DNA from: Lachnospiraceae bacterium
Lineage (GTDB): Bacteria; Bacillota; Clostridia; Lachnospirales; Lachnospiraceae
Reading direction: 5' to 3'
DNA: 64,000 nt
Assembly: GCA_003979345.1 (NCBI GenBank)
Contig: RYVZ01000005.1
Coordinates: 62,001 to 126,000, forward strand
A program made the translations under genes and the position numbers. The notes beneath the pieces are model-generated. The model had not been told where the DNA came from. It searched no databases and saw only the letters and a program-made list of their open reading frames with translations. This document shows positions 45,073 through 53,843 of this stretch, piece after piece (the stretch's first letter is position 1; every line of letters starts with the position of its first letter).

Positions 45073-46593
45073 TTATGGTTCTTCCGACAGTTTTATGACA
45101 ATGATGCCGTCGATCATCCTCACGGATCCCGCCTGCGGCCAGCATGTCATTTCGGCATACTCTGCCTGGGCAAGCACCCATTCCCGTTCGTCCGGATCCA
45201 CACCCTCTAAGGTCATGCCCAGATCCTGCATCAGAATCACGCGGATAAATGTCTGGTTCCGCATCAGATTCACATCATCGACTCCTACCATATACGGAAT
45301 ACGGTCAAGCAGCCAGTCGCGCCGCTCGGTCTGGATCGTTCCGGTGATCATCAGATGGCAGTCCGTATCAATGCCATTAAGCAGCGTGATCCGCTCCTGC
45401 ATGCGGACTGCCGTTGCATAAGTCTGTTCCCAGCAATATTCCAGATTCAAATACCCGATATTGGAAATCACGGCAAAATTAAACACGATTGCCGCAATGA
45501 GCGCGGCACACGCCTCCGAAAGCCATCCGCCCAAGTAACGATCTGCCAGTTTTACAAAGAGCATATAGATCAGCACAAGGCTGTACAACATCATAAACCG
45601 ATAAACAATTTCCTCCGACAAAAAATCAAACACATATGCCGCCGGTATGAACAGCAGGCAGGCAAGCACGGTCAGTAGAGCCTGAAGCTTTCGCTTGTAC
45701 AATTTCTGTTTTACCGCCGTAAAGATCAGCAATGCCAAAAAAGAAAAGATGAAAACGATATTAAAGATCTCATATGCGGTAAAGTCCGAGTTGCCGCCGG
45801 TAAACATTTCCACAAAGGCAATCGTATCCCTTTTCAGGGTAGAAAGTAATTTCGATATTCCCGGGGCAGACACACTGTCCATGCCCATATAATCCGAAAA
45901 TCCAATATGGTTCATCCGCATCATGATCAGCAGCCCCACATAGTAAAGCGCCATGCCGAGCACGCCGCCCGTGAGCGCTTTTGCGCCTCTGATCATAAGT
46001 TCCCGGTTCTCATAACGCTTCTCCAGCATGTCCAGGATCAGGCGGACTAAGATCAACATGATGGCAAATGAAAGATACGCCTGATAAATGCCAACCGCAA
46101 GTGCAAGACAGACCGCCAGTCCCACAATCCCTGCCGCGTCCTTTTTCCGGTGCCAGAACCACACGCCGGCCGCTGACAATAGCAGTCCAAACAGAAATCC
46201 ATCTGCCAGAAACATATACCCCAGTGTATCCGCAAACGCCGGATAGGTGACAAGCAGCCCGCTGCACAGAATGACCGGAACCGGATTTTGAATCTCCAAA
46301 ACCGCCACAATCAATGCTGCCGCAACAGACGCGTATAGAATTGCGAGAACACCGTTTACCCATGGGAGAATAAAGTAAGAGCTGACTCCTGTCACAATAT
46401 GCAAAAACCATCTACCCAAAGAGAGCGGCCAGGCAAACTGATCGTTAGTGATATTATGAACATAGTCATGGTTCGGCAGTTTGTTCACGATCATATACAT
46501 ATGCGCAAACAAACCGATCAGCAGTGCTGAAAAGAATGCGATCTTATACTGCCGTTCCAAATTTGTCCATTTTTGTGTCAGTCTGTTTCCCAT
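45073..46593 (-). CDS. GtrII-like membrane glucosyltransferase-family protein
   Basis: About 506 residues from the ATG at 46593. Ten or so membrane helices, with KLPNHDYVHNITNDQFAWPL followed by LGRWFLHIVTGVSSYF in the first extracytoplasmic loop, resembling the GtrII family of membrane glucosyltransferases that use lipid-phosphate glucose. A soluble C-terminal tail contains ERRDWLLDRIPYMVGVDD. The frame stays open 249 bases upstream through a 36-bp tandem repeat; I place the start after the repeat, though 46614 is also possible. A GtrB-type partner may be the enzyme at 59118-60047 or 31756-32736. Confidence 0.7.
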   Translation of the reverse strand: MGNRLTQKWTNLERQYKIAFFSALLIGLFAHMYMIVNKLPNHDYVHNITNDQFAWPLSLGRWFLHIVTGVSSYFILPWVNGVLAILYASVAAALIVAVLEIQNPVPVILCSGLLVTYPAFADTLGYMFLADGFLFGLLLSAAGVWFWHRKKDAAGIVGLAVCLALAVGIYQAYLSFAIMLILVRLILDMLEKRYENRELMIRGAKALTGGVLGMALYYVGLLIMMRMNHIGFSDYMGMDSVSAPGISKLLSTLKRDTIAFVEMFTGGNSDFTAYEIFNIVFIFSFLALLIFTAVKQKLYKRKLQALLTVLACLLFIPAAYVFDFLSEEIVYRFMMLYSLVLIYMLFVKLADRYLGGWLSEACAALIAAIVFNFAVISNIGYLNLEYCWEQTYATAVRMQERITLLNGIDTDCHLMITGTIQTERRDWLLDRIPYMVGVDDVNLMRNQTFIRVILMQDLGMTLEGVDPDEREWVLAQAEYAEMTCWPQAGSVRMIDGIIVIKLSEEP

Positions 46594-46664
46594 ACATCCA
46601 TTTCCCTTTCCCATTCGTTCGTTTTCCGCCGTCGGTCTTTTCAGCCTGACGGTTGGTTTCCCGT

Positions 46665-46809
46665 CGCCGTCTTCTCTTTTCAGCCTGCCAGCCTTCCTGC
46701 CGCCGTCTTCTCTTTTCAGCCTGCCGGCCTTCCTGCCGCCATCTTCTCTTTTCAGCCTGCCGGCCTTCCTGCCACCGATCTTCTCTTTTCTGTCTGCCAA
46801 TTTCCCAGC
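46665..46809. repeat. 36-bp minisatellite, three near-perfect units plus one degenerate
   Basis: Units at 46665-46700, 46701-46736 and 46737-46772 differ by one or two bases; a degraded fourth follows to about 46809, and a degraded partial unit precedes. Each starts CGCCGTCTTCTCTTTTCAGC. On the minus strand it would encode KAGRLKREDGGR per unit, in frame with the GtrII-like gene. Confidence 0.9.
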
Positions 46810-46851
46810 GTCGGATCGTTGTCTGCCTCCGCCGGTTCTCACTGCCTGCAG

Positions 46852-48591
46852 TTACCGCTCTCTCACGATCTTTCCATCCTCGACACGGAATACCATATCG
46901 CATTTCTCGATCGTCTGTAACCGGTGTGCAATGATGAGCAGCGTCTTCTTTCCATGCAGGCGGTTGATCGATTCCATGATCGCCGCCTCGGTGTCATTGT
47001 CAAGCGCCGAAGTCGCCTCGTCTAAGATCAGCACCTCCGGGTCTTCATACAATGCGCGTGCGATCCCGATGCGCTGGCGCTGTCCGCCAGAAATGCGGAT
47101 GCCTCGCTCGCCGATGCCGGTTTTGTCCCCGTCCGGCAGCGAAGCGATAAATTCGTCTAACTGTGCCTCCGAGAGCGCATGGCGCAGCTTCTCCCCGTCA
47201 ATCTTATCCTCAGGAATGCCATACGCGACATTTCTGCGGATATCCGCATTTAAGAGCGCGATCATCTGCGGAATGTAGCCGATATTTTTGAGCCACTCCC
47301 GCTCATGTTCGGTCACGGAAACGCCGTCCGCCTCGATCGTGCCCTCTTCAAGCTTCAGAAGTCCTAAAATAATATCGACGATCGTTGTCTTTCCTGCTCC
47401 CGATCCTCCGACGATCCCGACTGCCGCACCGACCGGAATGGTCAGGTCCGCATGATCGAAAATATATTTTTCTGTATTCGGATATTTGTAAGTGATTCCT
47501 TTCAGGCAGATTTCTTTCGTGACCGGCAGCTTCTCTTTTGCCTCAACCGCATAGGACAGGTCAATCCGGTCGTCTCTGATATCATCGAGCAGGTTATCAC
47601 TGACATTTAAGAAGAACGGCTCGCAGAATGAAATCTGCGTCATCTGATTGTTGATGCGGCTTGCCGACGGCATCAGCCGCATGGCTGCCACCGCAAATGC
47701 CGAGATCGTCGGGATCATGCTGGAAACATCCCTGCCGCTTACGACAAGCACGAGCATATAGCCGATGATCCCTGCCATGCAGACCGCCTCGATCAAAAGC
47801 TTCGGCGTGTTGGAAAACATGCTGTACGTCTCCATCGCACGGATGTAGCCTTTTCCCTGCTTTAAGTATTCCCCGATAAAATACTGCTCTTTCGCATTGA
47901 CCTTGACTTCTTTGATACCGGTCACGGTCTGCGTGATCCACTCGTACATCGCCGCGCCGTAATCCTGATTTGCCTTACCGGTGCGGTTCATGATCGGTTT
48001 GATGATCTGCTTGATAACAACAAGTGTCACGACGAGCAGCACGCAGAGCGTCACTGCCATGCCTGCATCGGTCACAAGCAGCGTCACGCCAAGGAATGCA
48101 AACACAATGAACTCGGACGCCATCTGCAAAAGCGCGAGGATCAGGGCATACATGTTATTGATGTCCGCCGTGATGCTGCGCTGGATGACCGAAGTCTCCG
48201 CATTTAAGAAATACTCATAGTTTCGGTTCACATAGCTCCTGAGCAGACGTTCCGCCGTCTGAAACTGATTCGTATAGACAAAATGGTAGATCTGTTTATA
48301 TTCCCAAAAAAGAAACGCATCCTTGGCGATAAAGATCACGATCAGCGCGATCATGGAGATGACCGTGAACTGAATCCTGCTGCCGATATGCAGCACTTCG
48401 CACACGTCGCTCACAAGCGCGTTCGTCTCCAAAAGATCCGGCTGCATGACCGCCGACACGACCGGGATAACGAGTGAAATGCTGACCGTCTCCAAAAATC
48501 CGGCAATGATCATCATGACCACAAGCCATGCCATCTGGCGTTTTTGCTTTTTATCCATCAATAAACGTAATTTTTTGATATCCCGTAACAT
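46852..48591 (-). CDS. second ABC transporter (PglK/MsbA-like flippase)
   Basis: 579 residues, membrane domain (about 18-315) fused to ATPase. Walker A GGSGAGKTT (395-403), signature ISGGQRQR (about 500-507), Walker B LILDEATSALD (about 521-531) and IIAHRL are intact. The ATPase part is very similar to the transporter at 2952-4718, and both share features such as YEYFLN and IPMIMA-like segments in the membrane domain, so they are paralogues. It is likely the flippase for the assembly line encoded around it. GAGGGAAC precedes the start. Confidence 0.9.
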   Translation of the reverse strand: MLRDIKKLRLLMDKKQKRQMAWLVVMMIIAGFLETVSISLVIPVVSAVMQPDLLETNALVSDVCEVLHIGSRIQFTVISMIALIVIFIAKDAFLFWEYKQIYHFVYTNQFQTAERLLRSYVNRNYEYFLNAETSVIQRSITADINNMYALILALLQMASEFIVFAFLGVTLLVTDAGMAVTLCVLLVVTLVVIKQIIKPIMNRTGKANQDYGAAMYEWITQTVTGIKEVKVNAKEQYFIGEYLKQGKGYIRAMETYSMFSNTPKLLIEAVCMAGIIGYMLVLVVSGRDVSSMIPTISAFAVAAMRLMPSASRINNQMTQISFCEPFFLNVSDNLLDDIRDDRIDLSYAVEAKEKLPVTKEICLKGITYKYPNTEKYIFDHADLTIPVGAAVGIVGGSGAGKTTIVDIILGLLKLEEGTIEADGVSVTEHEREWLKNIGYIPQMIALLNADIRRNVAYGIPEDKIDGEKLRHALSEAQLDEFIASLPDGDKTGIGERGIRISGGQRQRIGIARALYEDPEVLILDEATSALDNDTEAAIMESINRLHGKKTLLIIAHRLQTIEKCDMVFRVEDGKIVRER

Positions 48592-48733
48592 GCCCGTTCC
48601 CTCTGTTTTCTGTATAACGCTTTCTTTACCAATACCGCGCTGTTTTCCGTGTGTTGCTTTCCCGTAACGATACCACAGACGCTCCCTCTATACCCGCGGC
48701 GGCGTATCCTGCTCTTTCCGCGCCTGCTCCTGA

Positions 48734-48778
48734 CTCTTTGCGTCCTGTCTCTTTGCGTCCTGTCTCTTTGCGTCCTGT
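48734..48778. repeat. 15-bp tandem repeat, three perfect units
   Basis: CTCTTTGCGTCCTGT occurs three times head to tail (48734-48748, 48749-48763, 48764-48778), with looser copies around. It lies in the 205-base gap before the ABC transporter gene. The minus strand would read as repeated RQDAK but in a frame without a recognisable gene. Confidence 0.85.
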
Positions 48779-48796
48779 CTTTCTGCCTTCTGCCCT

Positions 48797-50077
48797 TTAA
48801 TTGTTCCGGCTCTCCGTCTTCTGTTTCTGCGCTTCTCTCTCCCGCTGCCTGCGCATAAATCCCTCAACCATGAACGCATGGCACTCTTTCGGCTCATAGG
48901 CGTCCCAGATCTGCGGACCGATATTGTATTTTTCATCGGCAAACGTGATCGCATCCAGCGCCGATGTAATGATCGACACTGCCTTTGCAAAATGAATCCC
49001 GTCTATCAGATTCAAGACCTCGATCGGAAATTTCCCGCGGATCACGACACACTGCGGATAGTACGCCGCATAGTCAATATCATCGCGCGGATGCGGCTTA
49101 ATGACAACGCGCATCCCCGCGCAATGCTCTTTTAAGATCTGCCCGCAGACCGCAATACGCACTTTCTCATCAGGCGGAAACGCCTCGGTCAGAAACAGCG
49201 CGCAGTCGCCGCATCCCGAAAGCTGCTCCGTGATCTCCTTTGCATCCGGCAGAAACATGCGCAGCATACTTTCCTTCTGCTTTTCCGTAAGCGCCCGCTC
49301 CATGGGCTTTCGCGGCACTTCCTTATATTTTTCAAACCGGTAAGGCACAACGGATAAGTCATTCATCTCAAAATCAAGACAGTATTTTCCGTAGCCGTTC
49401 TGAATAAAGATCAGGTTATGCGCCGCAAGGCATGCCTTCAGCTTAAAATGTCCCGCGTTGTCCACATGTGCCGCATCGAAATTTTGCAGACAGTCAAGCC
49501 CGTCCTCCACGGCATGGTAGTAGATACGCTTCCTGCTCAAATAGTAACCGATTGGATCGGAGTCACAGTACACATAAATATCCTCGTACTGTGTAAAGTC
49601 AATGTCAATATATTTTTCCTGCAATTTTCCGTATTTCTTCGTATAGATCATGCGATTGATCATATGGCGCACAATGTTATGGTGGTTTTTCTTATATTTC
49701 ATCAAGTCCGGGAAATCAGAATCGCGCCGTTCGTCAAGTACAAGGACACGGTCAAAGATTCCTTCAGCGCTGATCCGCTCACCCAGATTCCCAAAATCCA
49801 TAAACATGCGGCTCAAAGCGAGGTCAGCCTTCCCGCTGTCCGTTATGCCCGCCGTCCCTGCTGCCTGCCCGTCACCCGATTCACACGCCGTCCCTGCTGC
49901 CTGCCCGTCACCCGATTCACACGCCGCCCTTGCTGTCCGACCGCTTCCTTCCTGACAATCCACGCTTTTTTGCGCGTCCCTTGCAATCGCCATTTCCTTC
50001 AAGAGCGACACATAGACATGGTACATTGTATGGCACACATAGATGCGCTGACGTGGTTTTTGTTTGTCTTTTCGCAT
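48797..50077 (-). CDS. GT52/sialyltransferase-like GT-B transferase
   Basis: About 426 residues. The start RIYVCHTMYHVYVSLLKEMA resembles GT52 and polysialyltransferase-type enzymes (xxCxTxYH motif), EDIYVYCDSDPIGYYLS and YYHAVEDGLDCL follow, and VVIKPHPRDDIDY is the donor-binding motif. GT52 members use CMP-activated nonulosonic acids; a CMP-Pse pathway lies just downstream, so it could be the pseudaminyltransferase. Between residues ~38 and ~75 is an insertion of low-complexity residues with two 12-residue repeats (ACESGDGQAAGT). ATG 50077 behind GGCGG is preferred over a GTG at 50089. Confidence 0.7.
   Translation of the reverse strand: MRKDKQKPRQRIYVCHTMYHVYVSLLKEMAIARDAQKSVDCQEGSGRTARAACESGDGQAAGTACESGDGQAAGTAGITDSGKADLALSRMFMDFGNLGERISAEGIFDRVLVLDERRDSDFPDLMKYKKNHHNIVRHMINRMIYTKKYGKLQEKYIDIDFTQYEDIYVYCDSDPIGYYLSRKRIYYHAVEDGLDCLQNFDAAHVDNAGHFKLKACLAAHNLIFIQNGYGKYCLDFEMNDLSVVPYRFEKYKEVPRKPMERALTEKQKESMLRMFLPDAKEITEQLSGCGDCALFLTEAFPPDEKVRIAVCGQILKEHCAGMRVVIKPHPRDDIDYAAYYPQCVVIRGKFPIEVLNLIDGIHFAKAVSIITSALDAITFADEKYNIGPQIWDAYEPKECHAFMVEGFMRRQREREAQKQKTESRNN
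49851..49922. repeat. in-frame 36-bp tandem repeat inside the GT52-like gene
   Basis: Two perfect 36-bp units (49851-49886 and 49887-49922) with a degraded third to about 49958. The unit begins GCCGTCCCTGCTGCCTGCCC. It encodes ACESGDGQAAGT on the minus strand and keeps the reading frame. Confidence 0.9.
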
Positions 50078-50118
50078 ATTTTCCGCCACCCGTTCCCGCG
50101 CCCTTATATCTCTGCGCT

Positions 50119-51363
50119 TTATCTGTTCTCTATCTGCCGTCTGCTCCGGGAGTGCTTTTTCAGATGCCGCTCATTCCAAAGTCCCGGATGAATCAGCGGT
50201 GCAACGGAACACGGACCCTCTGTCGGAAGCGCAAGCTCCTTTGCCTTTGGCACCCGCCTTCCGCCCCCTGTCCGCTCCATGATCTGCTTACACAGCGAAA
50301 TCAGCCCCGCCGCCGCCTCCTCCGGGTTCCACACATCACGGATCGTCTCATAGGCATTGCTTCCCAGACGCCGCCGGAGCGTTTCGTCATAAAGGAGTGC
50401 CTGCACCCGCTCCTTAAAGCATGCATAGTTCCCGTTCGGATAAAGAAAGCCGTTTTCCCCGTCTTTTACCAGATAAGGGGACGCGCCTGCCGCCTCATTC
50501 GCCACGACCGCACAGCCGCTGTTCATCGCCTCATTCAAGACTGCTCCCCACCCCTCCCGGTGATCACTTGTAAATAGAAAAATATCCGCTTTCTCCATGT
50601 ACCCGCGCACCTGTCCCGGGCTCATAAATCCGGTAAACCGTACTCTGTCGCTAACCCCTTTCTCTTCTGCCAGGCGTTTCAGCTTCTGTTCCTGTTCCCC
50701 CCCGCCAGCCATGATGAGCGAAAATGCAAGCCCTTCCTCTTTGAAGTCAGCCGCAAGCCGGACCGCATCTTCGGGATGTTTCCACCCGATCAGTCTTCCC
50801 GCCCACAAGAGCACCGGTGTCCCGCTATCTGCTCTTTTTACATGACAGTTCTCGTTTTCATAGCGGATCAGCCTTGTAAAATATCCAAAACGCAGCATTT
50901 TTCCCGGATATGCACGAATCAGATGATAATCCGAGGCGACATAGGCCCCCGCGCACAGCAAGTATGCCGGACCTTTCCGGAACCGGGTATGATCCTGATA
51001 TTTGCGGACCAATCCGCGCGGCGTGACGAACCGCCATTGCCCCTCTTTATAGATCCGCTCGCTATAGCGCAGTACCGGCTTTTTTTCACACAATCGCTGA
51101 TGAATCAGTTCCTCCTGCTCACAGCCGCCGAAGATCACAACGTCGCTCTCATCTATAAGCTGCCTTACTTCATCAGGCTGTTCATAAGAGCAGATCACCC
51201 ACGGCCGACCGCCCGTGCCTTCTCCCCATCCCATTGCACGGCGTTCCTCTTCCATCGGCTCCGTCTGCACAAACCGATAGCCGTCTCCAAGCTGTTCATA
51301 TAAATACTCTGACATCGGAATCTGATGATGGTTAATGTAGTTACTGACAAAGGTTATTTTCAT
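50119..51363 (-). CDS. GT4 glycosyltransferase f
   Basis: 414 residues. Begins KITFVSNYINHHQIPMSEYL, has LLWAGRLIGWKHPEDAVRLA in the donor domain and FTSDHREGWGAVLNEAMNSG with AVVANEAAGASPYLV. GT-B fold, cytoplasmic. The C-terminal ~60 residues after the last fold element are basic and of low complexity, possibly a membrane-binding or extended tail. GGAGATTTG lies before the start. Donor sugar unknown. Confidence 0.88.
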   Translation of the reverse strand: MKITFVSNYINHHQIPMSEYLYEQLGDGYRFVQTEPMEEERRAMGWGEGTGGRPWVICSYEQPDEVRQLIDESDVVIFGGCEQEELIHQRLCEKKPVLRYSERIYKEGQWRFVTPRGLVRKYQDHTRFRKGPAYLLCAGAYVASDYHLIRAYPGKMLRFGYFTRLIRYENENCHVKRADSGTPVLLWAGRLIGWKHPEDAVRLAADFKEEGLAFSLIMAGGGEQEQKLKRLAEEKGVSDRVRFTGFMSPGQVRGYMEKADIFLFTSDHREGWGAVLNEAMNSGCAVVANEAAGASPYLVKDGENGFLYPNGNYACFKERVQALLYDETLRRRLGSNAYETIRDVWNPEEAAAGLISLCKQIMERTGGGRRVPKAKELALPTEGPCSVAPLIHPGLWNERHLKKHSRSRRQIENR

Positions 51364-51447
51364 ATCAAATCTCCATTGGCGCTGCCGGCCGCTGCTTCGC
51401 TATGCATATTTGAGAGAATAGCCACGCTGCCATGCGCCGGCTTTCAT

Positions 51448-52803
51448 TCAGCCGCTGCATCCGGTCATATTCCGGTAAATTTCAAGCAGCGTGCGGCAGT
51501 TTTCCTCCCCATCATGCGTCTTTCCTGCTCTCTGCCTTGCAGCCTTCGAAAGCTTCTCCGCCAGTTCCCTGTCCTCAAAGATCCTTGTGACAGCCATCGC
51601 CAGTGCATTCACGCTATCCGCGTGATACAGAAGCCCCTCTTTCTCATCGGTCATCAGATCGGGCACACCGCCGACATTCGAGCTGACGACCGGAACGCCG
51701 AGCAGCATTGCCTCTCCGACGGAATTGGGGGAATTTTCAATGGTGGACGCAGATAAAAAAACATGTGCTTTCAAATACTGTTCCTTCATTCCCGCCGCGT
51801 CCGTCTGACCAAGAAAGAACACCTGATCTTCCAGGCCGCCCTCCCTGATCAGCGACCGCAGATACGCGCCATAGGACGAAATTTTCAACCGGTCTGTCAA
51901 TCCCGTGCTTCCGCGGCGCACGATGCAGTCGCCCGCCACATACAGGCGGATATCGGGATATTGCTTTTTTAACAGGGCAAGCGCGCACAAAACATAGTGC
52001 AGTCCCTTGACCGGATAATTCCCCTGGCTCACAAAAATCCGATGCTTTTCGCATGTCTCATAGGACCAGTTTCCCTCATAAAAGTTTTCGCGCATCGTCT
52101 CATTCATCGGATGGTAGACCGCCTGCGGCGCCGCTCTGTGTGTCACGGACCGGTCAAACTGCGTGCGCCCGGTCACATGTCCTGTAAGCGAAAGCGCCTG
52201 CGCTTCCCGCACTCCGCGTTCTCTCATTTTTTCACGCTGCAGCAAAAGATTATCCCTCTTGACAAAATCGCGGAATGTATAACGGCGGCATATCTTTTCC
52301 GGCACGCCGTCCAGATAATGCTCCGCGCACGCCGCACAGACGCCCTGTATGCCAATCAGCGTCCGCTCCGGTTTATCAAACGCGCGGACCGCGGCGAGCG
52401 TATGTCCGTACTCCGCGCCAAAGCAGTGCAGGACATCCGGCTTAAAGTCCGCAATGATCTCTCTCATGCGCTGTTCAAGCGCCTCATCGTAACGTTCCTC
52501 ATGAACGGTATCTTCCGAAAACCCGTAATAAAACAGAGCCGCATCCGGCAGCTTTCCTCTGACAGCTTCGGCGTCCTTAGGCATCCCGTTTACGGGAAAG
52601 CAGACGCCAAGCACGATCTCCTCCGGGACGCCGCCGCTTTTTCCTGCACCGCCGCGCTCCGGCGTCCTGCCGTCCTGCGCTTTCATTCCGCTTAAGAGCC
52701 TGCGGCTTAAGCCTGACAGCCATCCCTCTTTATTGCTCGCCGGCATACCGAGTTCTTTTGCAATGACTGGCAGCATAATATTACAACTCCATAGAATACG
52801 CAT
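51448..52803 (-). CDS. GT4 glycosyltransferase g
   Basis: 451 residues. N-terminal domain begins RILWSCNIMLPVIAKELGMP; PDVLHCFGAEYGHTLAAVRA marks the acceptor-domain end; the donor half carries FVSQGNYPVKGLHYVLCALA and SASTIENSPNSVGEAMLLGV, VVSSNVGGVPDL. A Gly/Lys/Glu-rich stretch around residues 35-60 interrupts the N-terminal domain and is unusual for the family. The start with AAAGGGGAAC upstream (52803) is preferred to one 60 bases earlier. The reaction is sugar addition to a lipid-linked intermediate. Confidence 0.87.
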   Translation of the reverse strand: MRILWSCNIMLPVIAKELGMPASNKEGWLSGLSRRLLSGMKAQDGRTPERGGAGKSGGVPEEIVLGVCFPVNGMPKDAEAVRGKLPDAALFYYGFSEDTVHEERYDEALEQRMREIIADFKPDVLHCFGAEYGHTLAAVRAFDKPERTLIGIQGVCAACAEHYLDGVPEKICRRYTFRDFVKRDNLLLQREKMRERGVREAQALSLTGHVTGRTQFDRSVTHRAAPQAVYHPMNETMRENFYEGNWSYETCEKHRIFVSQGNYPVKGLHYVLCALALLKKQYPDIRLYVAGDCIVRRGSTGLTDRLKISSYGAYLRSLIREGGLEDQVFFLGQTDAAGMKEQYLKAHVFLSASTIENSPNSVGEAMLLGVPVVSSNVGGVPDLMTDEKEGLLYHADSVNALAMAVTRIFEDRELAEKLSKAARQRAGKTHDGEENCRTLLEIYRNMTGCSG

Positions 52804-52911
52804 CTGTGTTCCCCTTTTGATATCCACGCACGCCGGACTAAAACTCCGGCATCCCCGCCACACCTTTAGACATATTTACCCTAAGAAAGCAATGATTTAA
52901 CCGGTGCTTCC

Positions 52912-53793
52912 CTAGGACGCCCGCCGCCTGTAAAGCAGGCGCTTCACCCGCTGATACACTCCCGAAAACCACTTGCTGCGCGCAAGAAAAGTCCGAAGCG
53001 GCACAAGCGTCAGCAGTAATAGCGCATGATAACGAAACCGCTGCCATCCTGTCATATAGAGCGCGGTGATCGCATAGTGCTCTCTTTTTGCCGCCGCGCG
53101 GTTTACAGACGACTCCGAAAATCCGCCTCCCTCATAGGAGCAGACGGTCAGCGGCACATAAACCGTTTCCGCCTTTGCGCGAAAAAAGCACCAAAGAAAA
53201 TGCTCATAATCCGCACGCACCCGGTACTGCGGCTCATAGGTCCTTTCCCTTCCACGTGTGCGGAGCAGCTTCGGCCCGATCAGCGCTGCCGCATAAAAGC
53301 AGCTCTGATGACACGGAATATTGCGGTAGCAGCCAAATGTATCGAGCTTTGGATTACTCATGACCAGACTCTGCGTCTTCCTCTCATACGTATTTCCATA
53401 AAAAATGACCGGGCGGCTCTGATGCCCCGTCCCAGCGTCCCCTGCGCCGGCAGTGGCACCCGTCTCCGTTTTTCCGGCATCCGCCGCCCGCCGCACTTTT
53501 GCAAGCACCCCGTCATCATAAAGATAATCGCCGCAGTTTAAGAACAGCACATAGCGTCCTCTTACCCTGCACGCCGCCTGATTCATTGCATCATATATGC
53601 CGCTGTCTTTCTCCTGAAACAACCGGATGCGCGGATCCTCCCGCAGCAGCCCGACCGATCCGTCCGTGGAACCGCCGTCCTTCACAATGATCTCAAAATC
53701 CGGCTCTGTCTGTGAAAGAACACTTTCAACAGTCTTCTTTAATTCTTCTCCCGCCTGAAAACAGACGATAATGATTGAAAAAAAGGGTTCCAT
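52912..53793 (-). CDS. GT2 glycosyltransferase (WcaA/WfgD-like)
   Basis: 293 residues, GT-A fold. FFSIIIVCFQAGEELKKTV, VKDGGSTDGSV, EKDSGIYDAMNQA and LFLNCGDYLYDDG are typical of GT2 enzymes in colanic acid and EPS loci. At residues 103-125 a Gly/Ala/Thr-rich stretch (DNA 53419-53487) is inserted before the RPVIFYGNT block, a place where relatives have a short loop. ATG 53793 with AAGGAATA upstream is chosen over one 63 bases earlier. The C-terminus is basic. Donor sugar unknown. Confidence 0.88.
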   Translation of the reverse strand: MEPFFSIIIVCFQAGEELKKTVESVLSQTEPDFEIIVKDGGSTDGSVGLLREDPRIRLFQEKDSGIYDAMNQAACRVRGRYVLFLNCGDYLYDDGVLAKVRRAADAGKTETGATAGAGDAGTGHQSRPVIFYGNTYERKTQSLVMSNPKLDTFGCYRNIPCHQSCFYAAALIGPKLLRTRGRERTYEPQYRVRADYEHFLWCFFRAKAETVYVPLTVCSYEGGGFSESSVNRAAAKREHYAITALYMTGWQRFRYHALLLLTLVPLRTFLARSKWFSGVYQRVKRLLYRRRAS

Positions 53794-53843
53794 GCCGATA
53801 TTCCTTTCCAGAATTGCTTCCCGGATCTCCAACGTGTTACACA

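Noticed and set aside
46573..46934. Long plus-strand frames across the 36-bp repeats
   Set aside because: The repeat period is a multiple of three, so several frames stay open together; the repeated FSFQPA-type residues have no family resemblance.
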